A stretch of DNA of 37,169 nucleotides from a virus: IMG/VR virus record IMGVR_UViG_3300045049_000061, positions 1 through 37,169 of that record; one strand, given 5' to 3'. How positions within the stretch are numbered: the stretch's first letter is position 1; each line of letters opens with the position of its first letter. The notes beneath the pieces were generated by a model. The model was not told the DNA's origin, made no database searches, and was given only the letters and a program-made list of their open reading frames with translations. Position numbers and translations under genes: made by a program. Below are positions 1 to 8,417 of this stretch, piece by piece.

Positions 1-127
1 TGCGCATGTCCTCAGCCAAAAGCCGCGCGGTTGCCGGGATGGCTTGTTGTGGATCATACGGGTTTGAGACGCCAAGCGCTTGCGCCGTCGAAGGCATAAG
101 TTGCCCAAGCCCTGCCGCACCGGTCGA
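1..127. repeat. Circularisation overlap, left copy
   Basis: These 127 bases are identical to 37043-37169. The copy lies inside the transglycosylase gene, and joining the two ends restores one continuous reading frame, so the genome is circular (or circularly permuted) with 37,042 unique bases. A length of exactly 127 is a common largest k-mer of short-read assemblers, so I infer an assembly overlap and not a biological terminal repeat. Confidence 0.95.
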
Positions 128-244
128 TTGGTTATAGGCATTGGGATTCATTGAGCTTTCGGTCTGAATAACCGCCCGCGTCAATCGAGGATCGACGTTA
201 TATTGCTGTGATGCAGCATTAATGATGGCGTTATAGTCCGTCAT
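1..244 (-). CDS. Lytic transglycosylase/ejection protein, N-terminal part (split by window ends)
   Basis: This is the 5' end of the gene that continues at 37042-34464; the joined protein is 940 residues. It starts at ATG 244, whose ATGA overlaps the stop of the upstream 517-residue gene. The N-terminus is a soluble lytic transglycosylase (SLT/goose-lysozyme-like) domain: catalytic Glu is E29 in AVIQTESSMNP, followed by the family motif GLGQLMP at residues 45-51. The inferred job is to ride in the virion, be ejected, and open peptidoglycan so that DNA can cross the periplasm. Its place after two low-complexity virion proteins supports this. Annotators using linear coordinates would miss the catalytic domain start. 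Confidence 0.9.
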   Translation of the reverse strand, partial: MTDYNAIINAASQQYNVDPRLTRAVIQTESSMNPNAYNQSTGAAGLGQLMPSTAQALGVSNPYDPQQAIPATARLLAEDMR

Positions 245-1794
245 AATCCGTCTGGGAGTGCTCCGAGTTGTCTCAATTCCTGACGAGACTGACGCAATGC
301 AGCGGCGCGCTCTTTCGGCAAGCTATCCACGAATTGCTTCTGTTGCGCGGGCGACATGGCTTGCAAACGATAGACGTCCGGGTCGTAGGCTTGATTCCAT
401 GCCTGCTCAAACTTGCCAAGCGAAATCGGCGAATTCCCATTGTTCTGCATCCAAGCCTGATAGGCATTGGCATGCCCAATATCCGAAACACGCTGGCCGA
501 TAAGGCTGGGCGTCAATTCATGAATTGCGGCCGGCGACATGCCACTGTTGGTAATCGAGGCCAATGAAGCCTCAAGCGCGGCATCGGAGCGACCGCCATT
601 ACGCGTCGCAATCTGCTCGCTGTACTTATGGATGATATCCGCATTGACCTTATCGGGGTTATCAGGCGATACTCCGGGTATGATGGAAGCCATGGATTTC
701 CAATAAGCGCCTCGGTCAAAGGCCGCACCCGTCTTGGCTTGTGCCGCAGCCTGGTCGATAGCACGGAAAGCCTGGATATCACGCGGCGCATTGAGGGCTG
801 ATTGCGCCGTATCCTGATAGCGCTGTACATAGCCCTTTACAAGATCCTGCGTGCCAATTGGAAGACTGGGTGCAATACCGCCTTGCGCGCCACTAGGATT
901 GCTGCCATTCGGCGCCTGATAGCCACCAAAGGGATTTTGTCCCGTCGCCGCCTCAAAGGCGCTGCCATAACGTGGATTGCCATTGGCATCAAAGCCCTGC
1001 ACTGGCTGGAAAGTCGCACCAGCCGCCGCCTTGGCGCCGGCCATGCCGCCCTCTACCGCCGCTGCTCCAGGCATCGGAGCGGCGCCTATCACATTACCCT
1101 GCGCATCTGTGACTGGCATGCCCCCTTGCGGAATATTCGGATTGAACATCCGTGTAAAGCCACCTTTACCATCTGGCACAAGCGTCCATCCACCAGGGCG
1201 CGCCTCTGATAGGGCGATATAATTGGCCCTGGCAAGCGCCCCCTGATTAGCCGCCCTAGGGTCCATGCCGCCCTGACGGGCCATGAGCGTTGCATCCGTA
1301 GGCTTATAATTGGGCGCTACAAAATCCTTCATATAGCCAGATGGATCAGACATGTAGGCCATTGCGGCAGCACTCGGTGGCAAGCCAGACGGATTCAAAG
1401 CGGAGCCGCCGCTCTGTTGAGTGGTCGATGTGTTATTACCTTGCTGCATACTTCCTTGCGGTTGCGCATATTGTGCCTGCGGAGCCTGCTGAGGCGCCGC
1501 CTGCCCTCCGCCAAACATGCCCTGCAATCCTTGCCATTGCTCTTGTCCAAGCTGGCGCTGAGCATCCATGGCCTGCTTACCTGCATAACCAGCAAGCAGT
1601 GCTTGACCAATTTTTGCGACGCCAGATAAAGCGCTGGCGCGAGGCACAATCGCCATTTGATTCCATCCCGGCTGACTTGCAGACATAGGCGAAAGAGCCT
1701 GCTCCTGAAGAGCCTGCGCAATAGCCATCTTCCGTTGGGCGTCGTAATAATCGCCCTGGTATTGCGGAAGGATCGGGAAGGGATTGCCAGCCAT
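241..1794 (-). CDS. Putative internal virion/ejection protein, 517 aa
   Basis: I do not recognise a named family. The protein is rich in Gln, Ala, Gly and Pro, with a low-complexity stretch of Q/P/A/G around residues 95-130. The C-terminal third is more ordered and predicted helical. It lies directly upstream of the transglycosylase, sharing an ATGA overlap, and downstream of another Met/Gln/Gly-rich protein. In short-tailed phages this position between tail genes and the muralytic protein usually holds ejection (pilot) proteins such as P22 gp7, gp20 and gp16, or the T7 inner core proteins. Function is inferred from position and composition only. Confidence 0.7.
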   Translation of the reverse strand: MAGNPFPILPQYQGDYYDAQRKMAIAQALQEQALSPMSASQPGWNQMAIVPRASALSGVAKIGQALLAGYAGKQAMDAQRQLGQEQWQGLQGMFGGGQAAPQQAPQAQYAQPQGSMQQGNNTSTTQQSGGSALNPSGLPPSAAAMAYMSDPSGYMKDFVAPNYKPTDATLMARQGGMDPRAANQGALARANYIALSEARPGGWTLVPDGKGGFTRMFNPNIPQGGMPVTDAQGNVIGAAPMPGAAAVEGGMAGAKAAAGATFQPVQGFDANGNPRYGSAFEAATGQNPFGGYQAPNGSNPSGAQGGIAPSLPIGTQDLVKGYVQRYQDTAQSALNAPRDIQAFRAIDQAAAQAKTGAAFDRGAYWKSMASIIPGVSPDNPDKVNADIIHKYSEQIATRNGGRSDAALEASLASITNSGMSPAAIHELTPSLIGQRVSDIGHANAYQAWMQNNGNSPISLGKFEQAWNQAYDPDVYRLQAMSPAQQKQFVDSLPKERAAALRQSRQELRQLGALPDGL

Positions 1795-1795
1795 A

Positions 1796-2140
1796 TCAGG
1801 TATTCCGGCCTACGTTCATGGGTAGCATTTGAGGCGGCTGACGCGAGGCAGCCTGCTGCCCCATATTCATTAGAGACTGGGCCATCATCATCTTTTGTGC
1901 CTGAGATAGCCCCGTACCCGGCTGTCCCGCAGCCTGCGCAGAAATTGCGGGATTCCCTCCCATGCCCGGCTGCTGCAAACCTGAATAAGGATTTTGCATA
2001 TTCGGCCCTCCGGCCATCATGCCGGTCCCCGGCTGCACAGACATACCCTGCCCCGTTGGATTGAGGCCATTACCCCCCATACCCATCGCATTCGGGTTTT
2101 GACCCATCAGGGCTGTCATCATTCCAGGCGGTACAGACAT
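1796..2140 (-). CDS. Met/Gly/Gln/Pro-rich virion-associated protein, 114 aa
   Basis: This is a low-complexity protein dominated by Met, Gly, Pro, Gln and Asn, with runs such as NPNAMGMGGNGLNP, and only the last third looks helical. No domain is recognisable. It sits between the 112-residue hypothetical gene and the 517-residue ejection candidate, one base from the latter, so it is part of the same late operon. It could be an ejection or core protein or a chaperone for one. The unusual composition resembles that of its two large neighbours, which suggests a shared functional module. Confidence 0.6.
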   Translation of the reverse strand: MSVPPGMMTALMGQNPNAMGMGGNGLNPTGQGMSVQPGTGMMAGGPNMQNPYSGLQQPGMGGNPAISAQAAGQPGTGLSQAQKMMMAQSLMNMGQQAASRQPPQMLPMNVGRNT

Positions 2141-2151
2141 ATCAACCTCTC

Positions 2152-2490
2152 TTAATGCACGCTATGCCAAATGATTTCGGCTTTATCCCAATCGCCATCC
2201 CAGCCTTGGGCAACGGCTTCGCCGCGTGCCCAATGCAGGGCTTCTTTCTTATCATGGATCTCCCACGCTGCCGCGCCAACGCAATACATGGCCGACATAC
2301 AGGATGCCCATAGCTGCGGGTCGTTGCTTTCCATAGCCTTGATGAACCATGCCTTCCCGAAAGTAATGGCAAAGCTTGTTCTTTCACGATCATCCGCTAT
2401 TGAGCGAATGACCTTGATTTGGCTGAAGAGCTTTACCCGCTCAGGATGGCGGTTAATGGCTTCTTGAATGACATCGCGAATATCCATCAC
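2152..2490 (-). CDS. Hypothetical protein, 112 aa, in the tail/ejection module
   Basis: The protein is compact, charged and helical, with many Trp and Ala (for example WDGDWDKAEIIWHSVH at the C-terminus). Unlike its neighbours it has normal complexity. It starts as MMDIRDVIQ, overlaps the end of the 294-residue gene by 4 bases, and is therefore co-translated with virion genes. I recognise no family. It may be a small structural or assembly protein. Confidence 0.6.
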   Translation of the reverse strand: MMDIRDVIQEAINRHPERVKLFSQIKVIRSIADDRERTSFAITFGKAWFIKAMESNDPQLWASCMSAMYCVGAAAWEIHDKKEALHWARGEAVAQGWDGDWDKAEIIWHSVH

Positions 2491-3371
2491 ATGAACATCA
2501 TCGCGGCCATGCCGGCGACGCTCCCAAGCATATCGGTGGTGGAGTTAGCTGAGGCGTTCTTGGCATTAGCGGCGTTTACATTACCCTGATAGGAGTTGTA
2601 AATATCGCTACTGATGTCGGTGTTAGCAGCCTGCGGATTGCCGCCTTGATTCCAGAAATTGCCCATTTGGACTGGCATGCCATTAACAGCCTGCCAGATC
2701 TGCAAAGGCTGATCCTGTAATTGCATGTTTTGCTGAAGCTGCTGCGCATTGGCCTGATTCTGGAATTGACCGCCCTGAAGCTGCTGGCCGAAAAGCTGAT
2801 TCTGTAGGGCGTTCCCCGTCTGGACGGCATTATTAGCCGCTTGACTGATAGTGAAATTGTTCTGCCGCGCCTGATTGTTGATGGCATTGTTATAGGCTTC
2901 CGAGCCTTGCGGAAGACCTTCAGCGGCAAGCTGCGACTGCAAAGATTCCTGCTGCTGCTGCATTTGCGGCTGCAGCAATGCCATTTGCTGGTTAAAAGCG
3001 CTACTTTGCGCTTGATTGATCTGATTGGCAAAATCAGTATTGATCGATGATCGAATTCCAGGTAAGCCAGCTGCAACGTCACCGGTAATCGTTGGCGTGG
3101 CTGCCTTTAAAATCTGATTCTCTAGGCCGGTCGAATACGCTTGGCCGCTCTGTTGGTTATTGAGAATCTGCTGCGCAGCAGGATTGAGCGTCTGCGTATT
3201 GGTCCACGTCCCATTATTATTCTGCCAAATGGAGTTACCTTGGGGCGTGTATTGGTTATAGCGCATCAACGCCGCATTGAATTGCGCCGTTTGCTCATTC
3301 TGCCTGGTCTGCGCATCTGCGACCGCATAGGGATCGGGCGCAGCGGGCGCGCTAGTAGACTGCTTGCCCAT
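2487..3371 (-). CDS. Gln/Asn-rich virion protein (ejection or tail-internal), 294 aa
   Basis: The protein is very rich in Gln and Asn, contains long heptad-like helices in the middle (residues about 110-230), and ends in a short hydrophobic Gly/Met-rich tail (DMLGSVAGMAAMMFM) that could insert in a membrane. I chose ATG 3371 because GGAGG sits 6 bases upstream; an ATG at 3377 abuts that site directly and the longer frame from 3413 has no such site. It overlaps the acetyltransferase end by 20 bases. Position after the tail nozzle suggests an ejected or tail-internal protein; this is inference. Confidence 0.7.
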   Translation of the reverse strand: MGKQSTSAPAAPDPYAVADAQTRQNEQTAQFNAALMRYNQYTPQGNSIWQNNNGTWTNTQTLNPAAQQILNNQQSGQAYSTGLENQILKAATPTITGDVAAGLPGIRSSINTDFANQINQAQSSAFNQQMALLQPQMQQQQESLQSQLAAEGLPQGSEAYNNAINNQARQNNFTISQAANNAVQTGNALQNQLFGQQLQGGQFQNQANAQQLQQNMQLQDQPLQIWQAVNGMPVQMGNFWNQGGNPQAANTDISSDIYNSYQGNVNAANAKNASANSTTDMLGSVAGMAAMMFM

Positions 3372-3783
3372 CGCCATCCTCCAACCAGCGGCATTCGCGC
3401 CGCAACATGCCAAAAACCATCAGGTCATCTCCTGGTAAGCCTTCCCGCATGCGACCTTCGGGAACGAAGCCAAGCCGATTAACCAATGTCAGACACTTAC
3501 TGTTTTTAGAACCTACGTAAGCGGTGACTCGTTGGCATTTCAGTTGATTGAAAGGATAGCGAAAGAAAGCCCGTAAAACGGCCGGGGTAGCCCAATAGCC
3601 TGACCCGGCAACATGCATGGCAATGTCATTACCGCTGAAATGGTTATAGACAACGCCACAGAAAATATCGCCTTTCTTGGCCCATCCGATGGCCTGATAT
3701 TCATTCCCTAAATCTCCGAGAATGGGAATTTTACTCTTGACCCATTCTCCAACAATTTCCCTATCAAAAACAAGTGTTTTCAC
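3352..3783 (-). CDS. GNAT-family N-acetyltransferase, 143 aa
   Basis: The fold pattern is that of a GCN5-related acetyltransferase: a central region with GSGYWATPAVLRAFFRYPF, a strand rich in VTAYV, then the typical end NSKCLTLVNRLGFVPEGRMREG, where N/S...L..RLGF..EG is a common GNAT motif. These enzymes transfer acetyl from acetyl-CoA to an amine. Small GNATs are frequent inside podovirus tail modules, but their targets are mostly unknown; modification of a virion or host protein is possible. The gene overlaps the tail nozzle gene by 4 bases. Confidence 0.8.
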   Translation of the reverse strand: MKTLVFDREIVGEWVKSKIPILGDLGNEYQAIGWAKKGDIFCGVVYNHFSGNDIAMHVAGSGYWATPAVLRAFFRYPFNQLKCQRVTAYVGSKNSKCLTLVNRLGFVPEGRMREGLPGDDLMVFGMLRRECRWLEDGDGQAVY

Positions 3784-5348
3784 AGAACGCCGCCCATCTG
3801 ATAGACATAATCAATGGCGATGAGCTGGACATTGGCGACTTTGGAGACGGTTGCCATATTGAGCGATGCGGCATAACCGACGCCTGCCACAGATTCCCAG
3901 GCCAGCCTAATTACGGAGGTCTGACTCCATGGGGATATATTCCATAGGGCTGTGTTCCAGAAAGATTGCCCGGTCTGTGGCGGAAGACTCAGGGAAGAGT
4001 TGACCATAACAGGGCGATAATCCACGCTCAGCGCGACTGATATGCCAATATTGCCGTTTGCTGAAAAGGTGGGGCGGCACATCGTAAACTGCTTATTTTG
4101 GCCTGGAGCATCAAAATAGGAATAGGCTGGTGCAAGGGATGTGGTGATGGCGGCTCCATTATCCGTGCTTCCCGTATCGCACCAGATCACTTTTCCGTTT
4201 GTTCCATACATAAGCTGATCGCCCATCAGGGCAAAGCATGCCGCATTCCAGCCATTGAACACCGTCCATGAGTTGATAATGGTGTTCATGACATACTGAT
4301 ATTGAACCGAATCCTCGCTTTGCGGAACATTAATGATCAACTTATTGCCGATAGGATGAAGTATGACCTGCCAGCCAAAATGGCTGTTATAGCTCTGAAA
4401 ATCAGCCTGAATGGCATTGCGGATCTTTAGCGTAATCTCTGCCTGAGGGCTAGATCGATCGTTCAGCATTTCCTGTGAAAGTGGAATAAGGCCATCTGCA
4501 CACATCACCATGACATCTGTGCCAACGCGCGCCCAGCAGCGGTAACCAACGGGTCGACCCATACGGAAAGTTCCAAGTTGGCTCCATGAGCCGGACTGGC
4601 TTGGGTCATAACCCTGATAAACAATACCCTCACCTTCCGAGGACAGGAAGACCATGTAATCCTGAGGGCCGGTCAGGGTATTCCATGTCCACGGGAAGGC
4701 TGCCACAAGATAGCCGCCCAGCTTAAACAAGCTAGACAGATCAAAGAGCGTCGCAGCCCCGCCCACTGCATTAACCGCCAAATACCAAACATGGAAAGTA
4801 TTTTTAGCGATGAAGTAAAGGCGATTCTTGAAGGACGTGACAGCGATATAGCTTGTGAGGGCATCCGTGGACCCCGTGATGGAGATGGGCGAGCTGGCTG
4901 AGGTGACGGCCTGCCAGGATGTCCCATTATAGAGCTGCGGGACATCTTGCCCATTAACCATGTATAGCCATTGCCCAGCGATATTGCCGAAATTGACATA
5001 TTGCCAGCGATTTGATGTATTGCCCGTTACCACGGGAGCGCCCACCGCGCCCTGCGTCGTGCAGTTGTAAATGTTCCCACCGGATGCGCCAAAGAGCTGT
5101 CTAGATCCTGTCACGGGAGAGTAGACCGCAAGCGTCTCTACCCATGATGGAAGGCCAGTGGCCCAGTTGGTTGAGCCATTTCGAACCATCAATCCCGATG
5201 TGGTAGGAAACCAATTGGAAATCGATATTGCATCAGTAGGTGGCATGGCCGCGATAGAATCGAGTGCATTCAACCCCCCACGCGGCGCAGGGATTGTCTG
5301 CGTCTGCGATATTTGAGTTTTCGTGATGGTGCGATTGGTGCGGGCCAT
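3780..5348 (-). CDS. Tail nozzle/stabilisation protein (P22 gp10-like position), 522 aa
   Basis: The protein is rich in Trp, Gly and Asn with repeating strand-turn units (NRWQYVNFGNIAGQWLY, LQFSPLG-like blocks), as expected for a beta-propeller or beta-rich tail hub. After a short N-terminal arm it has PAPRGGLNALDSIAAMPPTDA followed by SNWFPTTSGLMVRNG, a pattern common to phage stabilisation/nozzle proteins that lock packaged DNA. It directly follows the tail adaptor gene and precedes the GNAT gene. Assignment rests on pattern and order; the exact homologue is not proven. Confidence 0.7.
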   Translation of the reverse strand: MARTNRTITKTQISQTQTIPAPRGGLNALDSIAAMPPTDAISISNWFPTTSGLMVRNGSTNWATGLPSWVETLAVYSPVTGSRQLFGASGGNIYNCTTQGAVGAPVVTGNTSNRWQYVNFGNIAGQWLYMVNGQDVPQLYNGTSWQAVTSASSPISITGSTDALTSYIAVTSFKNRLYFIAKNTFHVWYLAVNAVGGAATLFDLSSLFKLGGYLVAAFPWTWNTLTGPQDYMVFLSSEGEGIVYQGYDPSQSGSWSQLGTFRMGRPVGYRCWARVGTDVMVMCADGLIPLSQEMLNDRSSPQAEITLKIRNAIQADFQSYNSHFGWQVILHPIGNKLIINVPQSEDSVQYQYVMNTIINSWTVFNGWNAACFALMGDQLMYGTNGKVIWCDTGSTDNGAAITTSLAPAYSYFDAPGQNKQFTMCRPTFSANGNIGISVALSVDYRPVMVNSSLSLPPQTGQSFWNTALWNISPWSQTSVIRLAWESVAGVGYAASLNMATVSKVANVQLIAIDYVYQMGGVL

Positions 5349-5350
5349 GG

Positions 5351-6334
5351 CTATGAGCCATATCCGGTATCAGGAACTTGTGCATTCGATATTAGACGAA
5401 TACCGGTATTCTGCGCATTCGTCGGCAAATTGCGTGTACCCGCTTGACGGCTCTTGAAACGCTCAATCGAGCGCTCCCACATCTTGTTCTCATCGCTGTA
5501 ATCCAGCCCCTTTGCCATGCGATAGCGCCAGATCATGCCAAGAATGAACGTATCATCATCCAAAAGATAGGTATCGGTATCAGCCTGCCATAGCGTCTGT
5601 CCAGTGCCTTGTTGGCTTTGACACCAGTTATAGGAGTAATACTCAAAAACAAGCTGATTACTATCGTAAGGAATGGGATCGATATAGAACTGGTTTCCCA
5701 TCAATCGAAAGCGGCGACGAGGGCCAGTCGGTGATATTCCTGACTTGAGCACCTGCCACTCCTGCGGGTCAAGAGGACCTAGCAATTGCCAACGAAAGCC
5801 GCGATCCCATTGCGTCTGCACGATCATATGATCGTAGTCGCTAGGGAGCAGATATGCCTCTTGTCCAATCGCCATACTAGCGCTGCCATTGGTATGCAGC
5901 GCCTGACTCGAAACAACAATCTGTGTATTACTGATTACTTGTGTGACAGTAGTTGGGTAAACGAAATCAGTAGCGTTCGATCCACCAGAATTGGAAATAA
6001 CCCAACCTACTTTCGGCTGGACGGCCGGCGCCTGCGCAAATGTGATTGTACTAGACCCCTGCGCATAACTGACGGTCTGAATGCCAGTGGATTGGACGTT
6101 GAAAAGATACTCGCGGCGTAATACCTCCCACCCATAAGTGCCATTAGACATCTTGTAGGTTTCAAGACCCTCTCGCTGCGCTAGGGCAAGCAGCTGCACA
6201 ACTTGTTGGTCCGTATTGCCGAAGATGTTGTTTGGCTGGAGTAACCCTAATTCACCGCAAGCCTGTTGTATAAGCTGCAATAGCGTGCGCTTGGAAGGAT
6301 TAGGGGCTGTATTAGGCAGGCTAATAATAATCAT
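5351..6334 (-). CDS. Tail adaptor/head completion protein (P22 gp4-like), 327 aa
   Basis: The N-terminus is helical (SKRTLLQLIQQACGELGLLQP, then QVVQLLALAQREGLETYKM), as in gp4-type adaptors that bind below the portal; the middle is beta-rich and the C-terminal 60 residues are again helical. Related proteins in other podoviruses occur immediately upstream of the nozzle gene, as here. It overlaps the fibre-like gene by 4 bases. The likely role is joining portal to nozzle and closing the filled head. Confidence 0.65.
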   Translation of the reverse strand: MIIISLPNTAPNPSKRTLLQLIQQACGELGLLQPNNIFGNTDQQVVQLLALAQREGLETYKMSNGTYGWEVLRREYLFNVQSTGIQTVSYAQGSSTITFAQAPAVQPKVGWVISNSGGSNATDFVYPTTVTQVISNTQIVVSSQALHTNGSASMAIGQEAYLLPSDYDHMIVQTQWDRGFRWQLLGPLDPQEWQVLKSGISPTGPRRRFRLMGNQFYIDPIPYDSNQLVFEYYSYNWCQSQQGTGQTLWQADTDTYLLDDDTFILGMIWRYRMAKGLDYSDENKMWERSIERFKSRQAGTRNLPTNAQNTGIRLISNAQVPDTGYGS

Positions 6335-7332
6335 CGCACACGCCTAGCTCTAATAATGCCGGAAGTTGCAGCCGTACCTGAGGCGAACGTCACGTTAAGG
6401 ATGACATAAACCGTTGTAGTGGCCGTTAAGGATAACCTCTGATGTGGCAATGCCGCGCTATATGCGAGGAAGCCTGTCGATTGTTGAACATTCCAATAAT
6501 AACCGGGAGCTGGCAGACTGCCAGCAGTCGTTGTAATCCCCCCCGTAATATTGGTCATATTGTTAGTGCTTGCTGTTATGACAACGCCACCATCAATATC
6601 CCAATCACCCGCCGTCAACGAAATAGACGTGGGATTGTTATTTACGCCACTCGTTAGGGCTACGCTAGCAAAGCTAGCTGTGACGTACTCACCCCAACTT
6701 CCCGCATTTGCATTGTCATTCGTCGTAGTGCCGGCAATGCCATTAGTTGAACTGGGGGAAAAAAGACCCGTTGATTGCAAGGTCGTAAAATGGCCAGCGG
6801 CTGCCGCCGTGCCACCAATGGCGGGCGGGCTAGCAAAAAGACTAGTGATCCCGGCCCCGCTTACCGTTCCGGAAGCGCTCAATGTCGTGAATGATCCCGA
6901 GCTGGGAGTAGTGCTCCCAATAGGGACATTATCTATGGTGCCGGATTTAAAGGTGACGGCACCCGAGGCAGAAAGATTGGTGAATGCACCCGTGCTTGGG
7001 GTGGTTGATCCTATCGGCGTATTATCGATAGAGCCGCCCGTCACTACTACTGTTTGTCCATTAGCAGGGTCATCCAGAAGAGGGATATCCTGAATGGAAT
7101 ACGTCACAGTTTGGTAGGTGACTTGAAGCGAATAACGACCATTCGCCGCATAAAAGCTAAACCGCCCATTCGGGTCCGTTGTGAGCGGATTAGCCGCTTG
7201 AGTGACGCCATTATCACTATAAATTGTAGCAGTGGCGCCTGAAGGGTAATTCAAAACAGTAACGCTCGCTCCCACGACAGGAACGAGCGTCTGTCCATTT
7301 AGCCCTAAAACGAGATCCGTGTACTTTTGCAC
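6331..7332 (-). CDS. Fibre-like structural protein with beta repeats, 333 aa
   Basis: The first 95 residues look like a carboxypeptidase-regulatory/Ig-like module (VVGASVTVLNYPSGATATIY, TDPNGRFSFYAANGRYSLQV). Two imperfect 25-residue repeats follow (SIDNTPIGSTTPSTGAFTNL and TIDNVPIGSTTPSSGSFTTL), then GHFTTLQSTG. Such repeats are typical of trimeric phage fibre shafts. The C-terminal 110 residues form a separate beta-rich domain, possibly receptor- or carbohydrate-facing. An SD-like GGAGG precedes ATG 7332. It could be a side fibre or a head/tail decoration. Confidence 0.7.
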   Translation of the reverse strand: MQKYTDLVLGLNGQTLVPVVGASVTVLNYPSGATATIYSDNGVTQAANPLTTDPNGRFSFYAANGRYSLQVTYQTVTYSIQDIPLLDDPANGQTVVVTGGSIDNTPIGSTTPSTGAFTNLSASGAVTFKSGTIDNVPIGSTTPSSGSFTTLSASGTVSGAGITSLFASPPAIGGTAAAAGHFTTLQSTGLFSPSSTNGIAGTTTNDNANAGSWGEYVTASFASVALTSGVNNNPTSISLTAGDWDIDGGVVITASTNNMTNITGGITTTAGSLPAPGYYWNVQQSTGFLAYSAALPHQRLSLTATTTVYVILNVTFASGTAATSGIIRARRVR

Positions 7333-7341
7333 GGAGCCTCC

Positions 7342-7719
7342 TTACTTGCTGATCCAGGTCAGACCATCCGTGGAGCAACAAGTGAAATAGGCCAGCGCAT
7401 TAGCGGCGATAGTTGCGGATGATGCATTGTTGATCGTGCCGCCAGTCGGCGGATAGACCGTTAGCGTATTAGCGCCACGGTTCACAATCATGTATTCATC
7501 GCCAAGCGAATTGGTATTCGCGCCACCGGTATTGCCAGGAGGCAAAATAGCACCAGTACTGGCGGCAACGGTGGTGAAATAAGTATTGCAGGCGCCAATG
7601 CTAAAAGCCGTACCGGCATTACTACCAGCAGCCGTCTCGCCATAATCATTGTCACCAATAATGTTAGTGACCTGAAGCGGCGCGAAGCCTGATCCACTCA
7701 GCTTTTTCTGGATGGTCAT
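7342..7719 (-). CDS. Small beta-rich structural protein, 125 aa
   Basis: The sequence is rich in Thr, Ala, Gly and Asn, with pattern GDEYMIVNRGANTLTVYPPTGGTINN that occurs widely in small phage surface proteins with a single beta-sandwich. It lies between the AT-hook-tailed protein (4-base overlap) and the fibre-like gene. I infer a capsid- or tail-exposed accessory subunit. No catalytic motif is visible. Confidence 0.6.
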   Translation of the reverse strand: MTIQKKLSGSGFAPLQVTNIIGDNDYGETAAGSNAGTAFSIGACNTYFTTVAASTGAILPPGNTGGANTNSLGDEYMIVNRGANTLTVYPPTGGTINNASSATIAANALAYFTCCSTDGLTWISK

Positions 7720-8384
7720 ACACTATCCTTACGAGGGCGACCGGGCCGGCGCGGTGTAGGCTCATCTTCCGAATCACCAAGACGCTCAGCCAATTCGCGA
7801 TTCTGATTCATGAGCGCCTCAATCTGCGCCTGAAGCTGCTCAACCTGTTTAGCGAGGCGCGCCTCGCCGGCATGATCCTTAGCACTCTGTAGCCATGCCG
7901 ATGCCTTCTCACGATGGACACGAGCGCCCAGCCAGCTCAAGGCATGATCTGGGAGGACGGCCAACTGCTCGACCGTATGAATATCCATGCGCTTGAACAT
8001 CTGCGCTTCAGATCGGGTAATCGAGGACCACTCTTCGACTGGAAGACCTACAACAGCCTTAGTGGACTGCTGCTGATACGCCTGCCACTGCTGCGGGAAC
8101 CGACGATGATCCGGGGGAACCTGATCATTCGGACCATCAAATTCCAGCTTGGCCGGACGGTCATAGGCCTTGGTGCGGTCTCCAGGGACAAGGATTTTGA
8201 TCCATGGAATGTCTTCATAGACCGAATAACCGGCCTCATCAGACTTGGCGGTGTTGGGCGTAGGGCTGGGAGCCGTATAAAACTCCACCCACAAATTGGC
8301 ATCGGAACCGGTTGGAGCCATGGCGACGGTTTCGCCTCGTGGCATATCAACCTTATGCGCTGCAAAATCCATGAAAGACTCCAA
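7716..8384 (-). CDS. Head-module protein with coiled coil and AT-hook-like tail, 222 aa
   Basis: The N-terminal half is a conserved-looking phage domain of unknown function (WVEFYTAPSPTP, PWIKILVPGDRTKAYDRPAK). A short helical motif (IHTVEQLAVLPDHALSWLGA, residues about 134-153) resembles helix-hairpin-helix/SAM-type helices. A coiled coil follows (about 165-205), and the protein ends with RRPGRPRKDSV, matching the AT-hook core RPGRPRK. The tail could bind packaged DNA or simply be a basic tail contacting DNA inside the head; binding is inferred. It is downstream of the decoration gene across a terminator-like hairpin. Confidence 0.65.
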   Translation of the reverse strand: MESFMDFAAHKVDMPRGETVAMAPTGSDANLWVEFYTAPSPTPNTAKSDEAGYSVYEDIPWIKILVPGDRTKAYDRPAKLEFDGPNDQVPPDHRRFPQQWQAYQQQSTKAVVGLPVEEWSSITRSEAQMFKRMDIHTVEQLAVLPDHALSWLGARVHREKASAWLQSAKDHAGEARLAKQVEQLQAQIEALMNQNRELAERLGDSEDEPTPRRPGRPRKDSV

Positions 8385-8391
8385 GGTAAGA

Positions 8392-8409
8392 GGGGCGCCG
8401 AAGCGCCCC
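8392..8409 (-). terminator. UUCG-loop hairpin, terminator-like, between decoration gene and next gene
   Basis: Read on the minus strand this is a perfect 7-bp GC stem (GGGGCGC / GCGCCCC) closed by the extra-stable TTCG tetraloop, followed by TCTTACCTT. It lies in the 33-base gap after the decoration-gene stop (8418) and before ATG 8384. The short, mixed T tract suggests partial termination or an RNA-stability element that would raise capsid and decoration mRNA over the downstream tail genes. Function is inferred. Confidence 0.7.
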
Positions 8410-8417
8410 GGTTGGGA

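Noticed and set aside
6551-7093. Plus-strand 180-codon ORF
   Set aside because: Antisense shadow of the repetitive fibre-like gene.
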